64,000 nucleotides of DNA from Lepus europaeus (taxonomy: Eukaryota > Chordata > Mammalia > Lagomorpha > Leporidae), in the NCBI RefSeq assembly GCF_033115175.1, contig NC_084840.1, forward strand, positions 79,003,179 to 79,067,178. Reading direction: 5' to 3'. Of the stretch, positions 1 to 12,342 are shown piece after piece. The stretch's first letter is position 1; each line of letters opens with the position of its first letter. The translations under genes and the position numbers were made by a program. The notes under the pieces were generated by a model that saw only the letters and a program-made list of their open reading frames with translations, was not told the origin of the DNA and did not search any database.

Positions 1-95
1 CTCCAGCTCACGGATCCCTGTGGGAACAGCAGGTGCAGCGGCCTCCACTGCAGGGAAGTCACGGAGGTGGAAGAAGCAGCTTCTTCTTCTTCTTC
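1..95. other. left flank of PRMT1 retrocopy, GC-rich, unidentified
   Basis: Moderately GC-rich sequence ending in a (TTC)n run that merges into the poly-T of the PRMT1 retrocopy. It may be the other half of promoter block P1 that the retrocopy interrupted, but I could not align it convincingly with the equivalent DNA near 18.6 kb. Confidence 0.3.
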
Positions 96-1060
<965 letters not shown>

Positions 1061-1789
1061 TCCCTGGGGTCAGCTCTGGCATCTGCAGACCTCAGTTCAT
1101 TACTGGGACAGTCTTCCCTGTGTCCCTTGCCACCTGTGGGGTGTGGGCTGGGCTGGGGACTCCAGGAAACCTGTCCCATCCGTGCACACAGGGGCTGCTG
1201 CTCAGCCCCTAAGCCCTCGGCAGCACTGCGGCCGCTGCCCTGGCTCTCCCTCTGCCTGAATTCACTGCACAGAACCCCCAATACGATATCGAATACAAAA
1301 AACAAGGGTGGACCTCATTGCCTCCTTTCTATGTTAGGCAAAAGCGTTTGAGTGCTAAAGGCTCACACCAAGGTCTGGGTGGCCATGGCCTTGGGCAGAG
1401 TACAGCAAGTGGTAAGCTTGATGGTCCTCCCCTTTACCTCCAGGCCAGGGAGGCCAGAGCACAGCCTGCAGGGTGACAATGCTTAGGTGATGTTTCCAGG
1501 TCTCTTGCTGAGGTTTTCTATGCCAAGGATGCAATTTTTATCTTGTCAACAAACATGATATGCTAAAAGAAATCTGTTGGGACCGGTGTGTGGTGTAGTA
1601 AGGAAAGCCACAGCCTGGGAGCTTACATCGCTCCTTGAATGGCCAGTTTGAGGCCAGCTCCTCTGCTTCTTAAACTATCTGCCAGTGTCAACTTTTAGTA
1701 TATTAATACAATTTATTTGAACTCCTTGTTTGTTTATGTATTAAGACAGCCTGTGGTAAGTCATTCTCCTTAATTTACATAATTCTTTT
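1061..1789. other. no gene seen
   Basis: Sequence shifting from GC-rich (to about 1.5 kb) to AT-rich. Open frames here overlap on both strands, lack similarity I recognise and look like chance frames. A weak CSINE-like stretch (GGGACCGGTGTGTGGTGTAGTAAGG) starts near 1580. Confidence 0.3.
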
Positions 1790-2110
1790 CCATGTTATGT
1801 TTGCTTCCCGTGGCTGCCAGAACAGGAATTTGGAGAGGGGTACACCCGCTCCAGAGGCACGAGTGGTTCAGCCATTCCCTGCTGCTTCCAGCGTCTGGTG
1901 GTGGCTGGTGGGACTGGACTTTTGGTCCCATCACTACAACCTTCAAAGCCAAGACAGGCACACAGCTCTGCTCTGGCTTCACAATGTCCTCTCCTTTCTT
2001 TCACTGAATCTCTTCCTGGGTTCCTTCTATAGAGAAATTGGTGGCATTTCGGGTCCAGTTAATTACTGCAAGGAACGCAGAGTTTGGAATTTGAATCCAG
2101 CTGATTGAAA
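1790..2110 (-). repeat. possible MaLR/MLT1-type LTR relic
   Basis: The order of words 'GGCTGCCAGAACAGGAATTTGG ... TTCCAGCGTCTGGTGG ... CCCATCACTACAACC' recalls the reverse strand of MLT1-type ERVL-MaLR LTRs. It is very diverged, non-coding, and called from memory of the family pattern. Confidence 0.35.
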
Positions 2111-2375
2111 TGTAAAACAAAAATCATTTGAGAAGCATAACAGAATTTCTATAACATAATTTATAATATTCAGAAAGAAAATGTGAAGAAAAAAATGATT
2201 CATATTCAAAAGGAAAAAAGAATCAGTCACTCGAAAGAAACACGTTAGTCTAGATGTGGAAAGTAGAATATAGGATGTTTAAGGTATTCTTAAAAACCTT
2301 CCGGTGTATAAAGGTTGGCATAAAAATAATGCAGAGGATGATATATCAGGATTATCGGTAGAAAGAACAACTGCA
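2111..2375. other. AT-rich sequence, possible mariner-type MITE end
   Basis: AT-rich and without genes. 'AAAGGTTGGCATAAAAATAATGCAG' near 2310 resembles the terminal inverted repeat of mariner-type MITEs. I see nothing else. Confidence 0.25.
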
Positions 2376-2850
2376 GGAGTAGCAGCCGGCGTCTCGGAGC
2401 GGGCCGGGCCGGGCCTGGGGCGCGAAGCCCGGACCAGGGAGGTGTTCGCGGGAGGGAGGGAGCGGCAGAAGCCGGCCCCGGAGGCCGCGGGAACATCCCT
2501 CGGGCCTGGCCTGCGTCTGAGAGCTCACTGAGGCATGCACGGAGGAGCCCCCAGGCAGCGCGGGAACGCCCCCTCCCTAGAGATCGCGGGTGAGCCCCCG
2601 CCGGCGCCAGACGGGGATGCAACTCCTCTTCGGGGCGCCCAGGGCTCCCGCCTGGCGGTGAGCGCTCCGAGGCTGGGGAGGTTGACCTGCGTGCCCAAGG
2701 TCACGAGCGGCCGGCTGCTGGCCGCCCAGCTCCGCGCCGCCGGCCTCTCTCTGTGCTCCCTGCCAGCGGCGAGGAGGGCGAGGCCCCCTGGGTTCCTGCA
2801 GCTGCCCCTGCAGACACAGGCTGACAGGTGAGGTTGGAGGGTCCGGGCAC
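2376..2850 (+). promoter_or_regulatory. CpG island, candidate promoter / first exon
   Basis: About 470 bp very rich in G, C and CpG, sharply bounded by AT-rich DNA on the left. G-runs at 2400-2425 could form a quadruplex. A donor-like GACAG|GTGAGG sits at 2827/2828 and another (GCGG|GTGAGC) near 2589, so plus-strand first exons are possible. A short MIR-like match in minus sense (GTGCCCAAGGTCACGAG) lies at about 2690. Translated frames match nothing I know. It is either an orphan CpG island or the start of an unrecognised or non-coding transcript. Confidence 0.4.
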
Positions 2851-4198
2851 CTGGCAGGTCATCCGCATGGTGTAAACTCCAGTGTGACCCCCGCGGGGGG
2901 GAGCTGGGACTAACACACCCGGTGTTAGTGCGGCGTTTCTGGAACCCCGTGGGCTCCCAGCCGAAGGGGAGACTTGTTCTGGGAAAGTCCAGCTTGTGAC
3001 CGCTCTCCTGTGAGTAGAGCGTGCGGAGTATCCCCAAGGGAGCAGCCAAGGGATGTGGAGTAGCTGAGGAGTAAGTGCCTGTCTGCACCCCAAAGCCCCT
3101 GTTTTTCCTCCAGAAGTGTTGAGAGAGCAGAGTTTGGTTTCCAACATTTAGTCTGGCACTTCTGGATGGATTCTGCAGAGCTGGCAAGGGGCACCTGCTC
3201 AGTCTTGTTCCATGGGGGAGACGGGGTGGGGGGGCTCAGGCCAGAGGCTGTAGGGATTCCTGGGTGAGGGGTGTCTGCCCCGGGTAGTGGCAGGGTCTGT
3301 AGGGGTCCTGGTCAGCAGAGGGAGGGGGAGACTCGGGAGATCCCTGGAAGGCCCCAGGCTGCTGACCTGGGAGGCGCTGAGGTTGGTCCAGGAACCTGGG
3401 CTGTGTGCTTGCGCTGGCCGCTCACAGCTGGGTAACTCAGGCCGAGACTGCCTTGTCTCAGCCTCAGTTGTCTTGTCTGTGACATGAACAGCTCTTCATA
3501 GGCATGGAGGAGACAGCTGTGTGGGTACACAGAGCACCTGGGCGTGACCAGGAGACAGAGAATCCTTGGGGTTGTAAGGGAGTGACACAGGGTGCTGCCT
3601 GGGGCTGGCCTCTGGCCCCTGGCTCATCACCACCCCTCTCTGACTGTGGCTTGGCCTTTCCCATGTCTCCTCCCTTCTGGGTTCCAGGTCTCAAAGGCAT
3701 CTCAGTGAGACTGATTGATTTGGATGATGAGTGGGGATGGGGATGGTTGAAGGTAAGGGGAGCTTGTTCTGGGCAGGTCCCCAGGGATGTGGTGTGCTCT
3801 TATGGGGTGGGGAGGGATTGTGGAGCTTCCTGAGGAACACCCAGGCCTCGGGGACCCTGCCAGGCCCCCAGGCGGGTGGGCTGACCCGTGTGTGCCTGGA
3901 CTTCCTCAGTGGTTCGGCAGGCATGGGAGCGAGATACTGGCAGTGCCCCTGTCAGCAGTGGGCTCACATTCTGTGCACTTCAGTCTGGCTGGTGGTGTGG
4001 GGGTTGAGGGGTGAGGAGCATACGTCCGTCCCCCTTGTCTCTTCCCACTTCTTCCTCCTCTCTGTCTCCCTGTCTTCTATCCAGCAAACAACCATGCAGG
4101 ACCTGGGCTTGGCTGGGCCATGTGCAGCTGGCAGAGAGGGCCCGGACAGGCACTGGGACCAGTTTGTACCTGGGAAGCCTCTTTTAAAGTGAGATACG
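2851..4198. other. GC-rich single-copy-like segment
   Basis: GC-rich, with no SINE or L1 insertions until the GA tract, unlike the rest of the window. A MIR-like 3' section (AGCCTCAGTTGTCTTGTCTGTGACATG) lies at about 3455-3487. AATAAA occurs at 4202-4207 just before the GA repeat, so a transcript from the 2.4 kb CpG island could end there. Open frames are not recognisable. Confidence 0.3.
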
Positions 4199-4216
4199 AT
4201 AAAATAAAGTGTATGA

Positions 4217-4290
4217 GTGAAAGAAAGAGAGAGAGAAAGAGAGAAAGAGAGAAAGAAAGAGAGAGAGAGACAGAGAGAGAGAGAGAGAAA
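4217..4290. repeat. GA-rich microsatellite
   Basis: Interrupted (GA)n/(GAAA)n purine tract. It generates long low-complexity open frames (LSLSLS/RERERE) that are not genes. Confidence 0.9.
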
Positions 4291-5011
4291 CAACTGCAAA
4301 AACCAATGGAAATTCTAGAGCTGTATGATACAGTAGCTAAAACAAAAATGTACATGTGGACTAAACTACAGTTACAAAAGGCAAACTAATAACCTACATT
4401 TTAGCTTTAAAAATGCTATTGTTTTAATATCTGCCCTGCAATCATGTGTTGCAAACATATTCTTTAATGGAATAGTTTCTGTCCTTAGGAATGGATTAAT
4501 GCCAGTGTTGAAAGGGTTGAGGCAGAGTTTCATTTCTTGCTCTCTCTCTCTCATCATGCAATTTTGTCTGCAACGCTATGATGTGGTGAGATGACCTACA
4601 CTAGATGCAGCCTCTAGACTTCATATTTCCTGGACTCCAGATTATAAGAAACAAATTTCTTTTCTTTATAAGCTGCTAATTCTGTGGTATTTTTATGCAA
4701 TTCAAAACATATTGAGAAAACAAATCAATAATTGTTATCTAATCTTTTTGAAAGAAAAATGTGCAGAGGTCCAAAAACACATGGAGTGATTTAGAAAGCA
4801 AGCTAATATAAAAAGGTACTTCAAAGGTTTGTGGAGAGTGGAAATAATACATAATTACATTCTGGGGTGAAAATGGTGAAAGCTATGAATAGTTTTTCAT
4901 AATATCCATTTTCATCCACCTTATGAAGCCCCTTATATGCATAGATTTGAAAAGGTTGCACCAAAATAAGCTTTACTTTTATATCTAACTTTTGAAAATT
5001 TTGAAATTTTT
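4291..5011. other. AT-rich, no gene; possible MITE relic
   Basis: AT-rich DNA. 'GGTACTTCAAAGGTTTGTGG ... CCATTTTCATCCACC ... GCACCAAAATAAGC' (about 4815-4975) resembles a common short mammalian DNA-transposon-like repeat with mutually inverted ends. Low confidence, no coding potential. Confidence 0.3.
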
Positions 5012-5336
5012 GAAGAAGACTTATTTATTTAATTTGAAAGTCAGCGTTACACACAGAGAGAGGAGAAGCAGAGAGAGAGAGGTCCTCCATGTGCTGGTTC
5101 ACTCCGCAGTTGGCTGCAACTGCTGGAGCTGCACCAATCCAGAGCCATGAGCCAGAAACTTCTTTTGGCTCTTCCTACATGAGTGCAGGGGCCCAAGGAT
5201 GTGGGTCATCCTATACTGCTTTCCCAGGCCATAGCAGAGAGCTGGATCAGAAGTGGAGCAGCCGGGACTCACCCATATGGGATATATGGGATGCTGCAGG
5301 CTGTGGCTTTAGATGCTACACCACAGAACTGGCCCC
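5012..5336 (-). repeat. CSINE, older subfamily
   Basis: Nearly full-length C repeat in minus orientation: A/T-rich tail remnant, GA tract, then body to the reversed head at GGCCCC. Confidence 0.9.
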
Positions 5337-5348
5337 TTATTTCTACTT

Positions 5349-5685
5349 TCTTTTTTCTTTTTTTGACAGGCAGAGTTAGAGAGAGAGACAGAGAGAAAGG
5401 TCTTCCTTTTTCCTTTGGTTCACCCCCCAATGGCCGCTGCGGCTGGCACGCTGTGGCCGGTGCACCACGCTGATCCGAAGCCAGGAGCCAGGTGCTTCTC
5501 CTGGTCTCCCATGGGGTGCAGGGCCCAAGCACTTGGGCCATCCTCCACTGCACTCCCAGGCCACAGCAGAGAGCTGGCCTGGAAGAGGGGCAACTGGGAC
5601 AGAATCCAGCGCCCCGACTGGGACTAGAACCCAGTGTGCTGGCACCACAGGCAAAGGATTAGCCTAGTGAGCCATGGCACTGGCC
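5349..5685 (-). repeat. CSINE, younger subfamily
   Basis: Poly-T start, TTTGACAGGCAGAGTT, and reversed 'gattagcctagtgagcc' head. Likely TSD ATTTCTACTTTCT / ATTTTCTATTTTCT. It sits 12 bp from the preceding CSINE. Confidence 0.93.
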
Positions 5686-5957
5686 ATTTTCTATTTTCTA
5701 AAAACTTTTTGAAGTATGCTCATATATGAAACTAGAATTTCAGAAGGAAAAGAGAAACAAATAAATGCATGTTTGAAGAAATGGCTAAAAGCTTCCTGAA
5801 TTTTGTGAAAGACCCCAGTTTATAGATTTAAAATGCTCAATGACCCAATAATCAGAATGGATACAAAGAAAACTGATACAAAGAAAGATGAGGCAATCAC
5901 AAATTCAAAAATCTCAAAAAAATGCATCATTTTTTATAAATTAAAAAAGTTATATAT
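5686..5957. other. AT-rich spacer
   Basis: AT-rich sequence between SINEs. No gene or element recognised. Confidence 0.4.
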
Positions 5958-6283
5958 GGGGGCTGGTGCTGTGGTGCGGTGGGTTAAAGCCTGACTTGAA
6001 GCACTGGCATCCCATATGGGTGCCGGTTCTAGTCCTGGCTACTCCCCTTCTGATCCAGCTCTCTGCTATGCCCTGGGAAAGCAGTGGAAGATGGCACAGT
6101 CCTTGAGCCCCTGCACCCACATGGGAGACCTGGAGGAAGCTCTTGGTTCCTGGCTTCAGATCAGTGCAGCTCTGGCCATTGCAGCCATCTGAGGAGTGAA
6201 CCAGCGGATGGAAGACCTCTCTCTGTCTGTACCTCTCTATGTAACTCTATCTTTCAAATAAATAAAATAAATCTTAAAAAAAC
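5958..6283 (+). repeat. CSINE, older subfamily
   Basis: Full-length copy from GGGGCTGGTGCTGTGGTGCGG to the AAATAAATAAAATAAATC tail. TSD AGTTATATA on both sides. Confidence 0.93.
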
Positions 6284-6317
6284 AGTTATATAAAGAGCAA
6301 GTGAATATTTAACATTT

Positions 6318-6473
6318 ATGTTTATTCTTATGTACTCAAAAAGGAGAGAGAGAAAGAGAGTGAGAGTGGGAATGCAAGTGGAGCAGGCTGAACTTGGGCC
6401 ACTACTCATATGAGATGATGGTGTTGCAGTCAGCAGCTTATCCTATTGCACCACAAAGTCAGCCCCCTTCTCT
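6318..6473 (-). repeat. CSINE fragment with internal deletion
   Basis: Degenerate tail and GA tract join directly to the head half ('ACTCATATGAGATG ... GCACCACAAAGTCAGCCCC'); the middle is missing. Confidence 0.7.
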
Positions 6474-6586
6474 TAATTTCATTAAAATAGGCATGATTAT
6501 TTAAAGCAAAACATATCACATTATGTCTGATACTCATGTTGATTGCATATCTACATATAAGGACAAATTATAGGGATCAATATTAT

Positions 6587-6614
6587 ATAATGAAGAGATC
6601 ATAATGAAGAGATC
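6587..6614. repeat. 14 bp tandem duplication
   Basis: ATAATGAAGAGATC occurs twice in direct succession. Confidence 0.9.
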
Positions 6615-6678
6615 ATCTATTTTATGTCCCCCAGTACAGTACTACTCAAACTATGCTGTGATAAATATATACATTGTA

Positions 6679-6925
6679 GGGGCAGTTGTTGTAGCACAAT
6701 GGATTAATTGCCACTTGAGAGATCTGCATCTCAGACTGGAGTGCCAGTTTCAGTTCTGGCACCTCTGCTTCTGATCCAGCTTGCTTCTAAGGACATCCTA
6801 GAAGGCAGCAGATGAAGGCTCAAGTTGTTAGGCTTTTACAACCTATGCAGGAGACCTAGATGAAGTTCCAAGCTTCTGCCTTCAGACTGGGCCAGGCATA
6901 GCTGATGTGGCATTTGAGGAAAGAA
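6679..6925 (+). repeat. CSINE, old, 3'-truncated
   Basis: Diverged head GGGGCAGTTGTTGTAGCACAATGG and body. It runs directly into L1 sequence without a tail. Confidence 0.75.
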
Positions 6926-7862
6926 CAAGCATTGCTGGTATGAATATAAAATGATGGAACTAATATGGAAGATAATACTGAATTTCCTAGAAAAACAAAA
7001 CATAGAAATACCATTTGATCTAGCACTTATCATCAATTCCAGTCCTGAGAATACAAAAGGGAAGTAAAAGCAAGGACTAGAATATATTTGTATACTCATG
7101 TTCATAGCATCTTCATTCACAATGGGTAAAAAAGAGAAGCATTTTGAGCCTCCAGGAAATGAATGCATAAACATCATGGGGTATTTATATATTATTCTGT
7201 TTTCTGTTGCTAATAACACCACATCACAGACTGAGCCAGTTGTAAAGAGAAGAGGTTTATTCTGACTTACAGCTCTGGCTGATGGGTAGGGAGCTTTATC
7301 TAGTGATGGCCTCTTCCTTGCTTGCAAAGCCGGAGGCAGTGCTGGGCACCACACTTCAAGACAAGGGAGCAGGAAAGTATCTCTTTGGTCTCTGTTTTTT
7401 TCTAGAGCCACCAGTACTCAATCATGGGGGATTCAACCTTCTTTCTACTTTGTAATAGGAATTAAACCCTTTCAAACTATATTCTAACCATAGTAATGCA
7501 CAGTGCAATATTACTGAGCTTTAAAAAGAAAATTTGGACAAATTCTATGACATGGACAAATTTATAGACATTTTACTACATTAAATAAACTATCAATAGG
7601 AGAACAAATACTGTATGATTACACTTATAGGAAGTTGCTAATATAGACAAAATCAGATATAGTAGGGTTAACCTCATTAGTATAAAGTAAAATTAAAATA
7701 GTTCTTTGTAAAAATTAAGAGTGGGAATAGCAGAGGGAGAAGGAAGGAGGGTTGGAGTGTGGGCAGGAGGGAGGATAGGGTGGGAAGTATTAATATGTTC
7801 CTAAATCTGTATAGATAAAATACGTGAAATGTGTATACCTTAAATAAAATTAAGAAAGTCAA
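6926..7862 (+). mobile_element. old L1 3' portion (end of ORF2 + 3' UTR)
   Basis: Follows L1 ORF2 3'-end landmarks ('GAAATACCATTTGATCTAGCA', 'GTTCATAGCATCTTCATTCACAATGGG', then the ATATTACTGAGCTTTAAAAAG..GACATGGACA section). The 3' tail 'AGTATTAATATGTTCCTAAATCTGTAT' matches, inverted, the L1 ends at 13.7, 31.4 and 54.9 kb. It has no usable frame and is interrupted by a MaLR-like LTR. Confidence 0.8.
7190..7497 (-). mobile_element. MaLR-type LTR relic inside L1
   Basis: 'GTTGCTAATAACACCACATCACAGACTGAG ... TTACAGCTCTGG' follows the reverse strand of MLT1/MST-like LTRs. The L1 reads continuously on both sides, so it inserted after the L1. Solo LTR, no coding. Confidence 0.5.
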
Positions 7863-8944
7863 GCAGTGATTGACAGGGTATGTGGTGGAGGGAAACAGGT
7901 GGGGAAGATAAAAAATTCTTCAGGTGTAATGAACTTGATGCCACTTAACTGTAAACTTTAAATGGTTGAAGTATCAGATTTTAGCCTATGTGTGTGTATG
8001 AATTAAAAACATTGTTTTTAATCTGATAATTAACCACAGTTATAGGACATAATCATTAATGAGTGATAAATATATTTTATTTTACTCATGTATAAGTGAA
8101 TAGATGAATAACAGAATGCAATTGAACATTTGCACGCATGAAAAGTCATTTTTGTGTGGAAAAATAATTTCATATTAGTAAAATCTGTAGATTCCTTGTC
8201 CTTATTCTGTGTCATTTTCTTTACTCTATTCACATGAAACCCATTAATTCCTAAGTGCTTGCTACCACTGACAGCATTCTCTCAGCACAGCTGAGGAAGG
8301 ATTCTGTCTCATCACTGAGCTAATGCACCTGTCAGCTTTCACTACTGCAAAGGGTGACATTTCTGGTACAAAAAACAAAAAAAGGAAAGTTCCTTGATTG
8401 ACGTTTGAGCATCACCAGCCCCTCTTCCTTTATACAAATTGGTTATAGACATTAGAATAAAAAAAAAGACATAGGTGAATTTGACAGTAGATTGAATTAA
8501 ATTTTACAAAGAAGGAGGAGTCCAGGAAAAAAAAATCACATCCTTGTGGTTTGGTGTGGGGATAGTTGGTAGCAATCCCATATAGGAGTATAATGGAAGA
8601 AATTAACATGAGTTCCTCATTTTGGATTTGATGGGCTTGAGATGCCATTTGGAAAGCTACAAAGAAGCATTCAACAGGGAGTTAAGCATAGGGTCTAGAG
8701 GCTAGGGAAGAGGCTCAAGCTATAGAGAAACAGGAATGTAAGAGAACAGAGGGCCAAAACTATCTTGGCAAATTGTAGAGTAAAACAAATGGGAGACCAC
8801 ATGGAACACTAGGATGGACCATATGAAGAAACTAGTAGAGGAAATCATGGCAAAAAGAAAAATCAGTGAGGTCATGAGAGGAACCAATAAAGAATTACCA
8901 GGAGATCATGAACAGTGGTTTCAAAAATGACAGAACAAGCTTAA
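7863..8944. other. AT-rich intergenic, no gene seen
   Basis: About 1.1 kb of AT-rich DNA. Open frames are short and lack recognisable domains. No repeat identified with confidence. Confidence 0.4.
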
Positions 8945-9265
8945 AAATGGAGGTGAACATTTAACCTAACAGTTAAGATGTCAGTTCTGTGATCCTAGTT
9001 CCACATCAAAATGCTTTGATTCTCTGTTCTGGCTCCTGTTCCAGCTTCCTGATAATGCACATCATTGCATTCTGCCAAGGTTTTCCCTCATGTGGGAGAC
9101 CTGGCTAACATTCCTGGCTCCTGGCTTCAGTCTTCAGTCTTCATCCAGCTCTGGCAGCTGTGAGCATTTGGGGAATGAAACAGTAGATGAGAGCTCTCTG
9201 TATGTCCATCTCTCTCATTTGGTCAACCTGTCTCTCTACCTATCAAATAAATATATAAAAATTTC
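8945..9265 (+). repeat. CSINE, old and diverged
   Basis: Body words (CTCATGTGGGAGACCTGG, TTCCTGGCTCCTGGCTTCAG, CAAATAAATATATAAA tail) are present; the head is heavily mutated. Confidence 0.8.
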
Positions 9266-9496
9266 AAAATGCATAGCAGAACATTCAAGTAGGCAAAGAC
9301 TAGGAAACAGTCTTTAAATTTGACCAGAATTTCATTTATTTTTAAAGTTTAGGGATATTAAGTTAAGGCTATATTGAGTAGGCTAAAGTACAAAGAAGTG
9401 ATATACATGTTCTCCTGAAAATATAGCTTTGGATAGTCTGCAGTCAGCATGTATAGATGAGAAAATGTACAGAGAGCTATTTAAGAATCTTTAGTA
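9266..9496. other. AT-rich spacer
   Basis: AT-rich sequence between SINEs. No gene or element recognised. Confidence 0.35.
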
Positions 9497-9753
9497 GGGG
9501 TTGGCATTGTGGTACAGTGGGTTAAAGCCCCAGCCTGCAGCACTGGCATCCCATATGTGTGCCAGTTCGAATCCTGGCTGCTGCACCTCCAATCCAGCTT
9601 CCTGTTAATGTGCCTGGGAAAGCAATGGAAGATGACCCAAATCCCTGGGCCCCTGCACCCATGTGGGAAACCCAGAAGAAGCCTGGCTCCTGGCTTCAGA
9701 TAGGCTCAGTTCCAGCCATGTGGCCATTTGGAGAGTGGACCAGAAGATGGAAG

Positions 9754-9809
<56 letters not shown>

Positions 9810-9887
9810 TTCTCTCTCTTGCTCTTCCTCTCTCACTCTTTGTCTCTACCACTCTTCTTAACTCTGTCTTTCAAATAAAAAAAATCT
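9497..9887 (+). repeat. CSINE with expanded (CT)n
   Basis: Full-length copy. The CT-rich part before the tail is a long pure (CT)n run at about 9758-9800 continuing interrupted to 9838, a likely length-polymorphic microsatellite and the source of spurious Leu-Ser repeat frames. Confidence 0.93.
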
Positions 9888-10257
9888 ACAGTACAGTCTC
9901 TTCTCCACACATTCACAATTCGTGAATCATGTACAGCCTCTCGAAAACTATTGAGGACCACACTATGATAGCAACTCCAGGAAAAAACTTAAATTATTGG
10001 CATTTTAGTGCTAAGTAATGGTTACCACTGTATAATGTCGAGTATTAATTTCCAGCTTGGTATTAATACACCATCCACGATATCATCTATGTGAAAATAA
10101 AGATACTTACAGACTTCATGTTTCCCAAGAACTTAACAATTCTTCTCTAAGCTTCAATTTGAAAATTGCAACAATTTTTTTGTTATGGCTTCAGAAAGAG
10201 CTGAGACCCATTTGCTCTCAGCTTATATGGCTTTAATATATTACAATTACAGCCACT
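9888..10257. other. AT-rich, no gene seen
   Basis: AT-rich spacer between SINEs. No recognisable element. Confidence 0.35.
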
Positions 10258-10584
10258 GGGGCCGGTGCTGTAGCACAGTGGGTTAAAACTCTGGCCTTCA
10301 GTGCCAGCATCCCATATGGGTGCCAATATATTTCCTGGATGCTCCACTTCTGATTCAGCTCCCTGCTAATGTACGTGAGAAAGCAGTGGAAGATGGCCCA
10401 ACTCCTTGGGCCCCTGCACAACTCAGGAGACCCAGAAGGAGGTCCTGGCTCATGGCTTTGGATCAGAGCTCAGCTCTGGCCATTGAGGCCAATTGGGGAG
10501 TGAACCAGTGGATGGAAGACCTCTCCTCATCTCTACCTTTCTCTGTAACTCTGTCTTTCAAGTACATAAAATAATTTTTTAAAA
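10258..10584 (+). repeat. CSINE, older subfamily
   Basis: GGGGCCGGTGCTGTAGCACAG head, CCCATATGGGTGCC middle, TTTCAAGTACATAAAATAA tail. Confidence 0.92.
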
Positions 10585-10803
10585 GAACTATGGCAATTTT
10601 ATCTTATTTATGTATACTCTCTGATGCTGGATTTTACTTTTATCTTCCATTTTATTTAATGAACCTCACAAAGCTCCTAAAATATAATGTAAAACAAGCT
10701 GAGGAATAAATGAATACATAACTTCCTATAGATGCATTCATTTTCTTTGGTCTTTGAACATATAAAAAAAACTCCAGAACTACACCTGGAACAGAAGGTA
10801 AAT

Positions 10804-11150
10804 GAAAGTGCCAGCATTGTGGTATAGCAAATTAAGCCATAGCTTGCACAACCCTGTTGGTTTCGATTTTAACTGCTCTGCTTCCAATCTAGCACCCTGC
10901 TAATGCACCTGGGAAAGCAACAGAAAATGGTCCAAGTATGTGGGTCCTCGCCAACTTGTGGGAGACACAGATGAGTTCCTGGCTCCTGGCTTGAGTCTGA
11001 CTCGTCCCTGGTGATTGTAGCCACGTGGGAAGTGGAACAGCAGATGGAAGATATTCTCTCTCTCTCTCTCTCTCTTCCTCTCCCTCTCTCTCTCTCTGTC
11101 TCTCCATATTTTCCTGATGTCTTGTCTTTCAAATCAATCAATAAGTAATG
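10804..11150 (+). repeat. CSINE, old, with (CT)n
   Basis: Diverged head (GTGCCAGCATTGTGGTATAGC) followed by a full body and a CT tract at 11054-11101. Confidence 0.85.
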
Positions 11151-11983
11151 TATTCAATAAATCAAAACAAGACCATGATAGAAATGGTTAGAGAATAATG
11201 GACACATTAGCTCGAAGAACAAGAACAATCAGCCTCCCTGTGGGAGAAGAGTCCTTTACACATGAGGAGGGGCAAGAAAGAGCTCCTTCAAGGACCACCT
11301 ACTACTCTACTAATTGCACAGATTAAGCACATGTTATCAGGCTAATAAAAACATTTATTTTCTATTGATCTAGTAAAAATTGTTATTGCAAAAAATAATC
11401 TTAAGGATGGTTCTACAAAAAGTTTGTCAAAGGAAAATGTGCTGTCACTAAACTTTACACTATAGGAAAGTAATTGGTAGTATTAAATATTTTCCTGTCA
11501 TATTAAGTTTTCTACTACAATACCTCTTACTTAATATACGTAAAATTTCATAGAAAGAATGCATCTTGCAATCCAACATTTTTGTCCATAGTTGTAAAAA
11601 ATGTATATAATGTATACCTTGCAATACACTTTTCCAGTAACAGTTCCAAATGACACTCCTCCCCATATCCATGCCTCTACATAGCCCTCTATAATGATTT
11701 TCAGTTCTCATTTCATTTTTTTAGTCATGTGACACAAGGAATGTAATACAAACATATTTTTGAGAATTATAAGCCTAATATTTTTGCCTTATTGGACTTA
11801 CTCATGAAAAGCCTGGGCTTAGAGCCAGGACAAACTACCAGACATATGAGTGTTGCCATCTTCAATGCATCAGTCTCACGCAAGGTACCTAATGGCTAAA
11901 CCCTTATTTGTGATCCCACGTGGCACAAGCATCAGAACTATTCAGCAGAATCCACCCTAAAATGCTGACTCAAAAGTATAAAT
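11151..11983. other. AT-rich, no gene seen
   Basis: Mostly AT-rich. 'GGTTCTACAAAAAGTTTGTC' near 11408 recalls the MITE-like repeat at 4.8 kb. No coding evidence. Confidence 0.3.
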
Positions 11984-11995
11984 GAAATGCTGGGG

Positions 11996-12342
11996 GGCCA
12001 GCGCTGTGGCTCAACAGGCTAATCCTCCACCTAGCGGTGCAGGCACACTGGGTTCTAGTCCCAGTTGGTGTGCCAGATTCTGTCCCGCTTGCCCCTCTCC
12101 CAGGCCAGCTCTCTGCTATGGCCCGGGAGTGCAGTGGAGGATGGCCCAAGTGCTTGGGCCCTGCACCCCATGGGAGACCAGGAGAAGCACCTGGCTCCTG
12201 CCTTCGGATCAGCACGGTGCACCGGCCACAGCATGCTGGCCGCGGCGGCCATTGGAGGGTGAACCAAGGGCAAAGGCAGACCTTTCTCTCTGTCTGTCTC
12301 TCTCTCACTGTCCACTCTGCCTGTCAAAAAAAGAAAAGAAAA
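11996..12342 (+). mobile_element. CSINE, young subfamily, nested in older CSINE
   Basis: Young-type head (CCAGCGCTGTGGCTCAACAGGCTAATCC) and TCTGCCTGTCAAAAAAAG tail. Perfect 11 bp TSD GAAATGCTGGG at 11984-11994 and 12343-12353 shows it landed at the left edge of the older SINE that follows. Confidence 0.95.

Noticed and set aside
9663-9925. Leu-Ser repeat frames over CT-rich tracts, also at 4.1-4.35, 22.5, 53.0, 56.1 kb
   Set aside because: They are translations of SINE microsatellites; no real protein.
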